Positions 1-5,993 of a stretch of DNA of 10,150 nucleotides are shown here, piece by piece. Each line of letters starts with the position of its first letter. Position 1 is the first letter of the stretch. Under the pieces are notes generated by a model. That model did not search any database. It was given only the letters and a program-made list of their open reading frames with translations, and was not told the DNA's origin. Both the position numbers and the translations under genes were made by a program. Source of the stretch: Cellvibrionales bacterium UBA4495 (GTDB lineage Bacteria > Pseudomonadota > Gammaproteobacteria > Pseudomonadales > Porticoccaceae); the NCBI GenBank assembly GCA_002388905.1, contig DGNJ01000085.1:29315-39464 (forward strand). Reading direction: 5' to 3'.

Positions 1-1
1 C

Positions 2-166
2 ACCATCGTGATCGTGACCCATTCCATGCAGCAGGCTGCCCGTGTGTCCCAGCGTACGGCCTACTTCCATCTCGGTTACCTGATCGAAGTGAACGAGACC
101 GAGCGCGTATTCACCAACCCCGAACACGAACTGACCGAGGCCTACATCACGGGCCGCTTCGGTTAA
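2..166 (+). CDS. pstB: PstB, phosphate ABC transporter ATPase (C-terminal fragment)
   Basis: This is the last 54 codons of PstB, the ATP-hydrolysing subunit of the PstSCAB high-affinity phosphate importer at the inner membrane. The 5' part, with the Walker A, signature and Walker B motifs, lies before the window. What remains is diagnostic: the H-loop (switch) histidine in [12 protein letters not shown] (His codon at 20-22), the following beta strands, and the PstB-type ending EAYITGRFG before TAA at 164-166. The stop codon overlaps the ribosome binding site of phoU (TAAGGAG, 164-170), and phoU starts 10 bases later, the classic pstB-phoU order. Expression is probably driven by a Pho-regulated promoter upstream of pstS or pstB, outside this window. 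The family call is firm; only the start is missing. Confidence 0.95.
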   Translation, partial: TIVIVTHSMQQAARVSQRTAYFHLGYLIEVNETERVFTNPEHELTEAYITGRFG

Positions 167-176
167 GGAGACCGCC

Positions 177-875
177 ATGGACAAGCTACATCTCGATCAG
201 CATATATCCCGCCACTTCAACGAGGAACTGGAGCTGATCAAGACCCAGATGCTCGAGATGGGGGGCATGGTGGAAAAACAGGTGGGCGATTCCGTGCAGG
301 CCCTGGAAGCCGCCGACAGCGCTCTCGCCGAGAGTGTGATTGTTCGGGAGGAAGCCATCGATGCCATGGAAATGGAGATCGACGAGGCCTGCACCACGCT
401 CATCGCCCGTCGACAGCCCGCCGCCACCGACCTGCGCATGGTCATGGCCGTGGCCAAGACGATCCGGGACCTGGAACGAATTGGCGACGAAGCCCATAAA
501 ATCGCCAAGATGGCCATCCAGCTGAGCGAGGAGGGCGGGCCGCCCAAGGGTTTCGTGGAAATCCGCCATATCGCCAACGGTGTGCGCAAGATGCTCAATG
601 ACACCCTGGATGCCTTCACCCGCTACGACCCCGATGCCGCTCTGGCAACGGTGCACGCCGACGCCCAGGTGGACCTGGATTACAAGTCCGCTATCCGCGA
701 GTTGATCACCTACATGATGGAGGATCCCCGCAGCATCTCCCGGGTCATCAATATTCTCTGGACACTGCGTTCCCTGGAGCGGGTCGGCGACCACGCCAAG
801 AATATCTGCGAGCATATTGTCTACGTGGTTAAGGGCAAGGATATCCGTCACGGTAATAAGCCGCCGTTGGAATAG
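177..875 (+). CDS. phoU: PhoU, phosphate-signalling regulator
   Basis: This encodes a 232-residue PhoU, the usual length for the family. PhoU is a cytoplasmic all-helical protein that links the PstSCAB transporter to the PhoR/PhoB two-component system and represses the Pho regulon when phosphate is plentiful. Two PhoU repeats are visible, at roughly residues 15-110 and 120-218. Each ends in the metal-cluster ExxxD motif: E100-R-I-G-D104 (DLERIGDEA) and E201-R-V-G-D205 (SLERVGDHAKNI). The DLRMV and RSISRV segments are also typical. The ATG at 177 is chosen because AAGGAG (165-170) sits 6 bases upstream and because the N-terminus matches E. coli-like PhoU proteins (LDQHISRHFNEEL). It is almost certainly cotranscribed with pstB. 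The hairpin at 907-940 follows. No truncation or frameshift is seen. Confidence 0.97.
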   Translation: MDKLHLDQHISRHFNEELELIKTQMLEMGGMVEKQVGDSVQALEAADSALAESVIVREEAIDAMEMEIDEACTTLIARRQPAATDLRMVMAVAKTIRDLERIGDEAHKIAKMAIQLSEEGGPPKGFVEIRHIANGVRKMLNDTLDAFTRYDPDAALATVHADAQVDLDYKSAIRELITYMMEDPRSISRVINILWTLRSLERVGDHAKNICEHIVYVVKGKDIRHGNKPPLE

Positions 876-906
876 AGCGAGAAAGGGATATCCTGAATTG
901 CCTTTG

Positions 907-940
907 CCGGTAAAGGGCACTAGTCTTGTGCCCTTTCCGG
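907..940 (+). terminator. Strong hairpin between phoU and can (terminator-like or attenuator)
   Basis: CCGG-T-AAAGGGCAC (907-920) pairs with GTGCCCTTTCCGG (928-940). This gives a perfect 9-bp stem, one bulged T (911), a further 4 bp of CCGG/CCGG, and a 7-base loop TAGTCTT. It begins 31 bases after the phoU stop. No U-tract follows the 3' arm, so it is not a standard Rho-independent terminator. The arm ends only 3 bases before the can ribosome binding site (GAGG, 944-947). It could end or stabilise the pst-phoU mRNA, or modulate read-through into can. The structure is seen; the function is inferred. Confidence 0.55.
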
Positions 941-960
941 AACGAGGTAAACACCGCGAT

Positions 961-1614
961 ATGAGCAAAGCACTGCAGGATCTCTTCGACAAAAACCGCG
1001 ACTGGGTCGAATCCATCACCCGGGAGCAGCCGGATTTCTTTGAGCAACTCTCCCGCCAGCAGTCGCCGGAATACCTGTGGATCGGCTGCTCGGACAGCCG
1101 GGTGCCCGCCAACGAGATCGTCAACCTGATGCCGGGGGAGCTGTTCGTTCACCGCAATGTCGCCAATGTCGTGGTGCATACCGATCTCAACTGCCTGTCG
1201 GTGCTGCAGTTCGCCGTGGACTACCTGAAGGTCAAGCACATTATGGTGGTGGGCCATTACGGTTGCGGCGGTGTCCGGGCCGCGGTGCGCAATGACAAAC
1301 TCGGCCTTATCGACAACTGGCTCCGGCATATTCAGGATGCGCAGAACAAGAATCGCCAGCACCTGGAAAACCTTGGCGAAGAGGCTCTGTTCGACCGGGT
1401 CTGCGAGATCAACGTCATCGAGCAGGCCCTCAATGTCTGCGAGACCACCATCGTGCAGGATGCGTGGGCCCGGGGCCAGGATATTACCGTGCACAGCTGG
1501 ATCTATGCCCTTCAGGACGGCCTGCTGCGGGACCTGGGCATGACCGTCAGCGATGCCGAATCCGTTCAGGATTGCTACGACCGCGCCATCGAAAGCCTGT
1601 TCGCCCAGTCCTGA
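961..1614 (+). CDS. can: Beta-class carbonic anhydrase (Can type)
   Basis: This encodes a 217-residue zinc enzyme that interconverts CO2 and bicarbonate in the cytoplasm, supplying bicarbonate to carboxylases; E. coli Can is 220 residues. The zinc ligands and catalytic dyad are visible: C43 and D45/R47 in IGCSDSRVP, and H99 and C102 in GHYGCGG. W40, R65 and Y182 match the Trp-Arg-Tyr triad of type II enzymes (E. coli, Haemophilus), where bicarbonate binds a non-catalytic site and inhibits the enzyme. The frame is open back to 817 inside phoU, but the ATG at 961 is chosen. It gives the family N-terminus (MSKALQDLFDKNRDW), lies outside phoU, and has GAGG at 944-947 with somewhat long spacing. 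It lies 85 bases after phoU with a hairpin between, so cotranscription is uncertain. Confidence 0.96.
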   Translation: MSKALQDLFDKNRDWVESITREQPDFFEQLSRQQSPEYLWIGCSDSRVPANEIVNLMPGELFVHRNVANVVVHTDLNCLSVLQFAVDYLKVKHIMVVGHYGCGGVRAAVRNDKLGLIDNWLRHIQDAQNKNRQHLENLGEEALFDRVCEINVIEQALNVCETTIVQDAWARGQDITVHSWIYALQDGLLRDLGMTVSDAESVQDCYDRAIESLFAQS

Positions 1615-1685
1615 GCCATCTTCCGTGCCCAGGCGTCGGAGTGCCCAAGCATTGGGCCGAAGCAACGGGCCGAAGCCGACACCCC

Positions 1686-1717
1686 GCTCATCGGCGCCAT
1701 CTCCGGGGCCGATGAGC
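1686..1717 (+). terminator. Hairpin downstream of can, possible terminator
   Basis: GCTCATCGGC (1686-1695) pairs perfectly with GCCGATGAGC (1708-1717) around a 12-base loop, 71 bases after the can stop codon. A smaller hairpin, GCCCAA-GCA-TTGGGC (1643-1657), lies before it. Neither is followed by a run of T, so termination efficiency is doubtful. The position between two genes on the same strand suggests it separates can from the CBS gene. The rest of the 1615-1820 gap contains a tandem 10-base direct repeat (GGGCCGAAGC at 1654-1663 and 1667-1676) and a short AT-rich patch around 1731-1745. Confidence 0.4.
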
Positions 1718-1737
1718 AACGAAACCCTCCTTTGATA

Positions 1738-1743
1738 TATGAT
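1738..1743 (+). promoter_or_regulatory. Possible -10 box for the CBS-domain gene
   Basis: TATGAT (1738-1743) matches five of six bases of the sigma-70 -10 consensus. It lies in the only AT-rich patch of the can-CBS gap, 77 bases before the CBS start codon. No good -35 hexamer lies at 16-18 bases upstream, so this is a weak call. It is supported mainly by position just after the hairpin at 1686-1717. Confidence 0.25.
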
Positions 1744-1820
1744 TTGTACAGGGGCGGATGCGGCAACCCGGCGTCGCGTATCCTGCCCTGATCGTTCCCG
1801 TCAGATAAAGAGGCGCAATC

Positions 1821-2237
1821 ATGTCCCCCAAATTCACCATAGAAGAAATCATGCAGCCCAATCCCGCCTCGACAAAATGCGGGGAGCCGCTAATGGATGC
1901 GGTGGAAACCCTCACAAAACACAAGCTGATCGGCATGCCGGTGGTGGATGACGAAAATCGCGTGGTGGGCTTTATCTCGGAACAGGACTGCATCCACAGC
2001 CTGCTGGCCACCAGCTATTTCCACGAGGGCAACCCCGTGGTCGACGAGGTCATGAGCCGCGAACCCCTGACCATCGGTCTCAACGACTCCGTGCTCGACC
2101 TGGCCCGGCGCCTGGGCCGGGACAAGCCCAAGGTCTACCCGGTGGTGGACAACGGCAAACTGGTGGGCCTGATCACTCGCAGCGATATTCTCAAGGCACT
2201 GCTGGTGGAAGCGAGAGCCAATCACAGACACCATTAG
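1821..2237 (+). CDS. Stand-alone two-CBS-domain protein
   Basis: This encodes a 138-residue soluble protein made almost entirely of a tandem CBS pair (Bateman module). CBS1 is about residues 7-64, with HKLIGMPVVDDENRVVGFISEQD. CBS2 is about residues 76-131, with KVYPVVDNGKLVGLITRSD. The repeated G(M)PVVD...VGxI(S/T)xxD pattern is the family signature. Such modules bind adenosine nucleotides and usually regulate a partner protein. No catalytic or DNA-binding domain is attached here, so partner and ligand are unknown. The ATG at 1821 follows AAGAGG (1808-1813) at 7-base spacing. The protein ends in a basic, His-rich tail (HRHH). It converges on the M48 protease gene, with 51 bases between the two stop codons. 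It may be transcribed alone from a promoter in the 206-base gap after can. Confidence 0.9.
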   Translation: MSPKFTIEEIMQPNPASTKCGEPLMDAVETLTKHKLIGMPVVDDENRVVGFISEQDCIHSLLATSYFHEGNPVVDEVMSREPLTIGLNDSVLDLARRLGRDKPKVYPVVDNGKLVGLITRSDILKALLVEARANHRHH

Positions 2238-2265
2238 ATTTCCGCTCCGCCTTTGGCAAAGCCCG

Positions 2266-2284
2266 TTGTCGGCCCTGCCGGCAA
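2266..2284. terminator. Short hairpin between convergent CBS and M48 genes
   Basis: TTGTCGGC (2266-2273) pairs with GCCGGCAA (2277-2284), including one wobble pair, around a 3-base loop. It lies between the two convergent stop codons, where a bidirectional terminator would be expected. There is no T-tract on either side, so this is a weak candidate. Confidence 0.25.
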
Positions 2285-2288
2285 CCGT

Positions 2289-3842
2289 CTACTCCGCCGG
2301 CCGGGCCCCGATCACCCGGGACCGGAACTGTCCCGCCGCCTCGGCGCTGTCGAAGGGGCCGATGCCGGTGCGGACGATGGCCTGTTGTCCGGGCTCCAGC
2401 CGGGCAGGCCCCCTCAGGCGCAGGCTTTCCGCCACCGTAAAGGCATTTTGCATTTTGACGACCTGAATGCCGATATCCGCCACCGGCATGCCGCTATTAT
2501 TCTGTATCAGCACCTGCAGATAGCCGTTATCGCCAACAAAGGCGCGGCTGGGAATGTATTTGTCCGGCTCGCTGGCCAGTTCCAGGCTCACCAGCCGGAA
2601 CCGGGCGCGCTCTCCCACCTGGGTGTCGGAGCCCGCGGCCTGACGGTAATAGCCCAGCGCCTCGTCGCGGTTGCCGGCATCGGCGGCCAGTTCCCCGAGG
2701 TAGAAGCTGGCCGTGGGGGTGGGCAGTAACTGGTGACTCTTTTCCAGGTCCACCCGGGCCGCCGTGGTTTTCCCGGTTTTATAGCGCAACACGCCCCGTG
2801 CCAGATAGTGGCTGAACAGGTCCGGGTTCTTGCCGATAGCGGTTGTGAAGGCTTTCCCGGCGTTGGCGCTGTTGTCCAGCTGGTTCCAGGCATGGCCCCG
2901 CAACTCCCAGAAATGGCTGTCGTCGGGCTGGATGCGCACTGCCCGGTCGAGATACTCCAGGGCCAGTTTCGGGTCCTGGTCGTTGAGGGCCGCCACGGCT
3001 TTCTGCATGGCCTCGTAGGCGGGTTCGTCCTTTTTAAGCTGGCGGATTTCCCGCTGGTAGCGCTCCCGGTTGCGGGCGCCCCCGGCGGGAAGCCGGGCGG
3101 CCTGTTCCCGGTTTCGGGCCACCCTCTCGGGGGAAGGCGGGTGACTGGCAAATAGGTTGCTGAAAAAGTCTCCCTGGCGGTCCTCGTTAAGCCTGACGAA
3201 AGTCTCCTGCAGTTCCACCGCGCCCCTGGGGTCATAACCGGCCCGGGACATGTAGACCATGCCGTAGGTATCGGACTCCAGTTCGTCCTCCCGGCTGTAG
3301 CGGGCCATCCAGGCGGCGCCGCCGAGTTGGGCAAAGCCGGCAAGGCTGCCGTAGCCGGCGTTCTGGGCGGCGATGCCCGCCACCTGGGTGCCCAGGTTGA
3401 TCAGCGTGCCCCGGCTCATCTGGCTGGCGCTGTGCCGGGCCGCGGCGTGAACGATTTCGTGGGCGAGCACCGCCGCCAGTTGCGATTCGTCCTCCAGTTG
3501 CAGAAGCAGCCCCGTGTTGATGGCGATCTTGCCACCGGGCAGGGCCCAGGCATTGGGCACCGGATTGTTGAGCACCGTGAACTCCCAGGGCAGCGCGGCA
3601 CGGTCGCTCACCGCCGCCAGTTTGTGGCCCACTTCCGCGACATAGAGACCGATTTCCGGGTCGATGGTGTAGCGGCCGCCCTGGGATTGCAGCGACGGCC
3701 GGTAATTCTGGGCGCCGATGGCCACCTCCTGCTGGGCGGAAATCAGCGACAGCTCCCGTTCGCCGGTAACCGGATTGACGGCACAGGCGCCGAGCAGGCA
3801 AAGCATGCAGGCGAGGGCGATGGCGCGAAACAAAGAAATCAC
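2289..3842 (-). CDS. M48 family zinc metalloprotease lipoprotein with TPR-like repeats (BepA-like)
   Basis: This encodes a 517-residue periplasmic protease, probably a lipoprotein. A short signal ends in a lipobox L17-G-A-C20, with Ala at +2, which predicts outer-membrane sorting. The M48 domain spans about residues 35-255. HEIVH (129-133) carries two zinc His and the catalytic Glu; E187 in EDELESD is the likely third ligand. H234 in the SHPPSPERV loop resembles the inhibitory 'switch' His of BepA. TPR-like helices follow (about 275-405). Residues 410-517 form an extra C-terminal region that I do not recognise. BepA-type proteins promote or degrade stalled outer-membrane proteins such as LptD; the same role here is inference. 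The start codon is GTG (3842-3840), chosen because AAGGA (3853-3849) lies 6 bases upstream and it opens the signal peptide directly. The gene is divergent from yaaA. Confidence 0.92.
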   Translation of the reverse strand: MISLFRAIALACMLCLLGACAVNPVTGERELSLISAQQEVAIGAQNYRPSLQSQGGRYTIDPEIGLYVAEVGHKLAAVSDRAALPWEFTVLNNPVPNAWALPGGKIAINTGLLLQLEDESQLAAVLAHEIVHAAARHSASQMSRGTLINLGTQVAGIAAQNAGYGSLAGFAQLGGAAWMARYSREDELESDTYGMVYMSRAGYDPRGAVELQETFVRLNEDRQGDFFSNLFASHPPSPERVARNREQAARLPAGGARNRERYQREIRQLKKDEPAYEAMQKAVAALNDQDPKLALEYLDRAVRIQPDDSHFWELRGHAWNQLDNSANAGKAFTTAIGKNPDLFSHYLARGVLRYKTGKTTAARVDLEKSHQLLPTPTASFYLGELAADAGNRDEALGYYRQAAGSDTQVGERARFRLVSLELASEPDKYIPSRAFVGDNGYLQVLIQNNSGMPVADIGIQVVKMQNAFTVAESLRLRGPARLEPGQQAIVRTGIGPFDSAEAAGQFRSRVIGARPAE

Positions 3843-3876
3843 GGGCTGTCCTTACCGGTAAAACACCTTGGCAATC

Positions 3877-3884
3877 AGTATAAT
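3877..3884. promoter_or_regulatory. Overlapping divergent -10 boxes between the M48 gene and yaaA
   Basis: On the + strand TATAAT (3879-3884) is a perfect -10 hexamer, placed to give a leader of roughly 33 bases for yaaA. On the - strand the same bases read TATACT (3882-3877), a five-of-six match that would give a leader of about 28 bases for the M48 gene. The two boxes overlap by four bases, so polymerase could not occupy both at once. -35 matches are poor on both sides (CGGTAA at 3856-3861 for yaaA), which suggests an activator or weak basal use. A 10-base palindrome TTACCGGTAA (3852-3861) lies nearby. Confidence 0.5.
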
Positions 3885-3923
3885 GGATTCCGGGAAATAC
3901 GGGATCGAGAGGACGCAGAACCG

Positions 3924-4706
3924 ATGTTGATAGTAATTTCACCCGCCAAGAAGCTGGATTACGAAACCCCGCCGGTCACGGAAAACCACAGCAGCCCCGC
4001 GTTCCTGGATGACGCCGAGGCCCTGATCGGGGAGCTGCGCGAGCTGTCGCCGCCCCGCGTGTCGGAACTGATGGGTATCAGCGCCAAGCTTGGCGACCTC
4101 AATTTCGGTCGCTACCTGAACTGGCACAGACCGTTCACCCCCGACAACGCCAAGCAGGCGGTGCTGGCTTTTTCCGGCGACGTCTACACCGGGCTCGACG
4201 CTCCCTCCCTGAGCGAGGATGATCTGGCCTGGGCCCAGGACCACCTGCGCATACTTTCCGGCCTCTACGGCGTGTTGCGGCCCCTGGACCTGATGCAGCC
4301 CTATCGCCTGGAAATGGGCACCCGCTTCGCCAACCAGCGAGGCGGCAACCTCTACGAGTTCTGGGGCAACAAGATCACCGAGGCCCTCAATGAGGTCCTC
4401 GCCAAAGAAGCGGAGCCGGTACTGGTCAACCTGGCCTCCAATGAATATTTCAAGGCGGTGAATACCGGTTCCCTCAAGGGCCAGGTTATTACCCCGGTGT
4501 TCAGGGACTGGAAAAACGGTCAGTACAAGGTCATCAGTTTCTATGCCAAAAAAGCCCGGGGCATGATGGCCAACTACATCATCCGCAACCGCCTGATCGA
4601 CCCGGAGGACATCAAGGCCTTCGAAGGCGGCGGTTACCGCTTCAATCTGGCCATGTCCACGGCCAGGGAGTGGGTCTTCGTCCGCGACGGCGAGGCGGGA
4701 TCGTGA
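3924..4706 (+). CDS. yaaA: YaaA, peroxide stress resistance protein (DUF328)
   Basis: This encodes a 260-residue YaaA (E. coli 258 residues), a cytoplasmic protein that in E. coli limits intracellular free iron and protects DNA and proteins during hydrogen peroxide stress. Family landmarks run the full length: [12 protein letters not shown] at the N-terminus, LNFGRYLNW (59-67), [11 protein letters not shown] (83-93), [12 protein letters not shown] (111-122), FWGNKI (146-151), [11 protein letters not shown] (169-179) and [13 protein letters not shown] (207-219). The frame stays open about 600 bases upstream, antisense to the M48 gene. The ATG at 3924 is nonetheless chosen because it matches the family start and follows GAGAGGA (3907-3913). 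The promoter is probably the TATAAT at 3879-3884. In E. coli yaaA is under OxyR; no OxyR site was recognised here. Its stop codon overlaps the start of the next gene. Confidence 0.95.
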   Translation: MLIVISPAKKLDYETPPVTENHSSPAFLDDAEALIGELRELSPPRVSELMGISAKLGDLNFGRYLNWHRPFTPDNAKQAVLAFSGDVYTGLDAPSLSEDDLAWAQDHLRILSGLYGVLRPLDLMQPYRLEMGTRFANQRGGNLYEFWGNKITEALNEVLAKEAEPVLVNLASNEYFKAVNTGSLKGQVITPVFRDWKNGQYKVISFYAKKARGMMANYIIRNRLIDPEDIKAFEGGGYRFNLAMSTAREWVFVRDGEAGS

Positions 4707-5299
4707 CCGGCAAACCCTTTTCCCAGGCCTGTGCCAACAACCGCGAACCGATTTTCCGGGTCCTGGCGCGGGCCTTCGCCGACCGTCGCCATATACTGGA
4801 GATCGGCTCGGGTACCGGCCAGCACGCCGTTTATATGGCCCCGCGCCTGCCGCACCTGGTCTGGCAGACCAGTGACCTGGCGGAAAATCATGCCGGCATC
4901 AACGCCTGGCTCGACGACGAAGGTGCCGACAATATTCGCCGGCCCCTGACTCTGGACGTTACCGGCCCCTGGCCCCCGGGCCCCTTCGACGGCGCCTTCA
5001 CCGCCAATACCTGCCACATCATGTCCTGGCCCGCCGTCGAGGCCATGTTCCGGGGACTGGACAGCGTCCTTGGCGCCGATGCGGTGCTGGCCGTCTACGG
5101 GCCGTTCAGGTACGACGGCCACTACACATCGGAGAGCAACGCCCGCTTCGATCAATGGCTCAGGGACCAGGCGCCCCACCAGGGCATCCGCGATGCCGGG
5201 GCGGTGGCGGCGCTGGCAGAGGACATCGGCCTCGCATTGGAGGAGGACAACGCCATGCCCGCCAATAACCAGTTGCTGGTTTTTCGGCGGCGGGGTTGA
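4703..5299 (+). CDS. DUF938 (UPF0585) SAM-dependent methyltransferase
   Basis: This encodes a 198-residue class I methyltransferase-fold protein of the DUF938 family, related to animal METTL26; the substrate is unknown. The N-terminal segment [12 protein letters not shown] is family-typical. The SAM-binding motif I is [11 protein letters not shown] (32-42), the acidic end of strand 2 is QTSDLAENH (55-63), and [15 protein letters not shown] and VYGPFRYDG follow. The GTG at 4703-4705 is chosen over an ATG at 4670 inside yaaA. It shares bases with the yaaA TGA (GTGA, 4703-4706), is preceded by GAGGCGGGA (4692-4700), and gives the family N-terminus. The overlap implies translational coupling with yaaA. 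The gene converges on the SYLF gene with only three bases between the stop codons. No membrane segment is seen, so it is probably cytosolic. Confidence 0.9.
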   Translation: MTGKPFSQACANNREPIFRVLARAFADRRHILEIGSGTGQHAVYMAPRLPHLVWQTSDLAENHAGINAWLDDEGADNIRRPLTLDVTGPWPPGPFDGAFTANTCHIMSWPAVEAMFRGLDSVLGADAVLAVYGPFRYDGHYTSESNARFDQWLRDQAPHQGIRDAGAVAALAEDIGLALEEDNAMPANNQLLVFRRRG

Positions 5300-5302
5300 A
5301 GG

Positions 5303-5842
5303 TCAGCGTTCGATCCGGGTGATTTTCGCGCCCTCGAGGGTCAGGTTATACATCAGGCCCTTGTTGGAAAAGATAAAACCGATGATGGGCTGCTGGAGTG
5401 TATTGGAATCCAGGGTGCCGCCGGCGCCCAGGGTGGCGATGGCGACGCTGCCGTCCACACCCGCCTCCCAGCCCTTGCTGGCACGGAAATTCTCAAGCGC
5501 CTGGTCGGTCATGAACAGGATGATCTGGGTTTTCGTCTGGGCACCCAGCTGGAACCCGATGGAGGCGGAGACAATGTTGTAATAGCCGGCGGTCGCGCCG
5601 CCGACGATCAGTTTGCCCTCGCCGTACTCACCGCCGACGCCGAAACCCGCCTTGTAGACACGAGGAAACACCAGGATGCCCCTGGCATTCCGGGCCAGCC
5701 GCTCGCCCGCCTGGGTCTGTTCGTAAAATGTTTCCAGGGCTTCGTCCGCGTAGGCGTCGATCTCCTCGCGACCGGCAGCGACGGCGCTGACCTGGTACAG
5801 CAATAGGCAGGCGGCGACCAGGGGAAAGAAAAGTTTATTCAT
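5303..5842 (-). CDS. SYLF/YSC84-domain envelope protein
   Basis: This encodes a 179-residue exported protein of the SYLF (YSC84, Las17-binding) family, whose eukaryotic members bind phosphoinositides; bacterial members are envelope proteins of unclear role. A signal peptide (residues 1 to about 23) precedes the domain. Cleavage after AVAA is most likely, but V9-A-A-C12 resembles an unusually early lipobox, so lipidation cannot be excluded. The domain shows ARGILVFPRVYKAGFGVGGEYGEG (53-76), GGATAGYYNIVSASIGFQLGAQ (81-102), ILFMT (108-112) and a C-terminal SNKGLMYNLTLEGAKI segment, all typical. The frame is open up to 5989, but the ATG at 5842 is the only start that gives a signal peptide, with GGGAGA (5858-5853) ahead of it. 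It is divergent from the aminotransferase gene across about 150 bases. Confidence 0.9.
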   Translation of the reverse strand: MNKLFFPLVAACLLLYQVSAVAAGREEIDAYADEALETFYEQTQAGERLARNARGILVFPRVYKAGFGVGGEYGEGKLIVGGATAGYYNIVSASIGFQLGAQTKTQIILFMTDQALENFRASKGWEAGVDGSVAIATLGAGGTLDSNTLQQPIIGFIFSNKGLMYNLTLEGAKITRIER

Positions 5843-5873
5843 GATGATGGCTCTCCCGGTATGTTGTCCCGTT

Positions 5874-5901
5874 ATTGTGCCCGCCCCGGGAATTCCGGCA
5901 A
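5874..5901 (-). promoter_or_regulatory. Possible sigma-70 promoter for the SYLF gene
   Basis: Read on the - strand, TTGCCG (5901-5896) and CACAAT (5879-5874) are separated by 16 bases. Each matches four of six consensus positions, and the pair sits about 32 bases before the SYLF start codon. The match is modest. No equally good promoter was found for the aminotransferase on the opposite strand of the same 151-base gap. Confidence 0.3.
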
Positions 5902-5993
5902 GTGGAAAATTCGCTCCCCGGCGGCAATCCTTTGTCGAATCGCCCGGTGATGTTCTAGGGTTAGGGGAATAAACAGCCGCGAGGGGCACCCTT

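Noticed and set aside
817..960. N-terminal extension of the carbonic anhydrase
   Set aside because: It would overlap phoU by 59 bases and translate the hairpin at 907-940. Family length and N-terminus fit the ATG at 961.
186..1124. Long minus-strand open frame opposite phoU and can
   Set aside because: It lies antisense to two unmistakable conserved genes, its translation has no recognisable motif, and such frames are expected in GC-rich DNA.
829..1719. Minus-strand 296-codon frame opposite can
   Set aside because: It is the antisense shadow of the carbonic anhydrase with no family features.
3852..3861. Perfect palindrome TTACCGGTAA as a specific operator
   Set aside because: A 10-base palindrome is expected about ten times by chance in a window this size. 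Only its position near a promoter is of note, so it is not called separately.
3327..3923. 199-codon N-terminal extension in frame with yaaA
   Set aside because: It runs antisense through the M48 gene and the promoter region. YaaA family proteins start at [10 protein letters not shown].
4670..4702. ATG start of the DUF938 methyltransferase inside yaaA
   Set aside because: It would add an Arg/Gly-rich leader not typical of the family. GTG 4703 has a better ribosome binding site and fits the stop/start overlap.
5331..5340. Palindrome CCCTCGAGGG near the end of the SYLF gene as a terminator
   Set aside because: It lies inside the coding sequence, has no loop and no T-tract.
5843..5989. Extended N-terminus of the SYLF protein
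   Set aside because: It would put about 49 residues ahead of the signal peptide. ATG 5842 with GGGAGA upstream is the sensible start.
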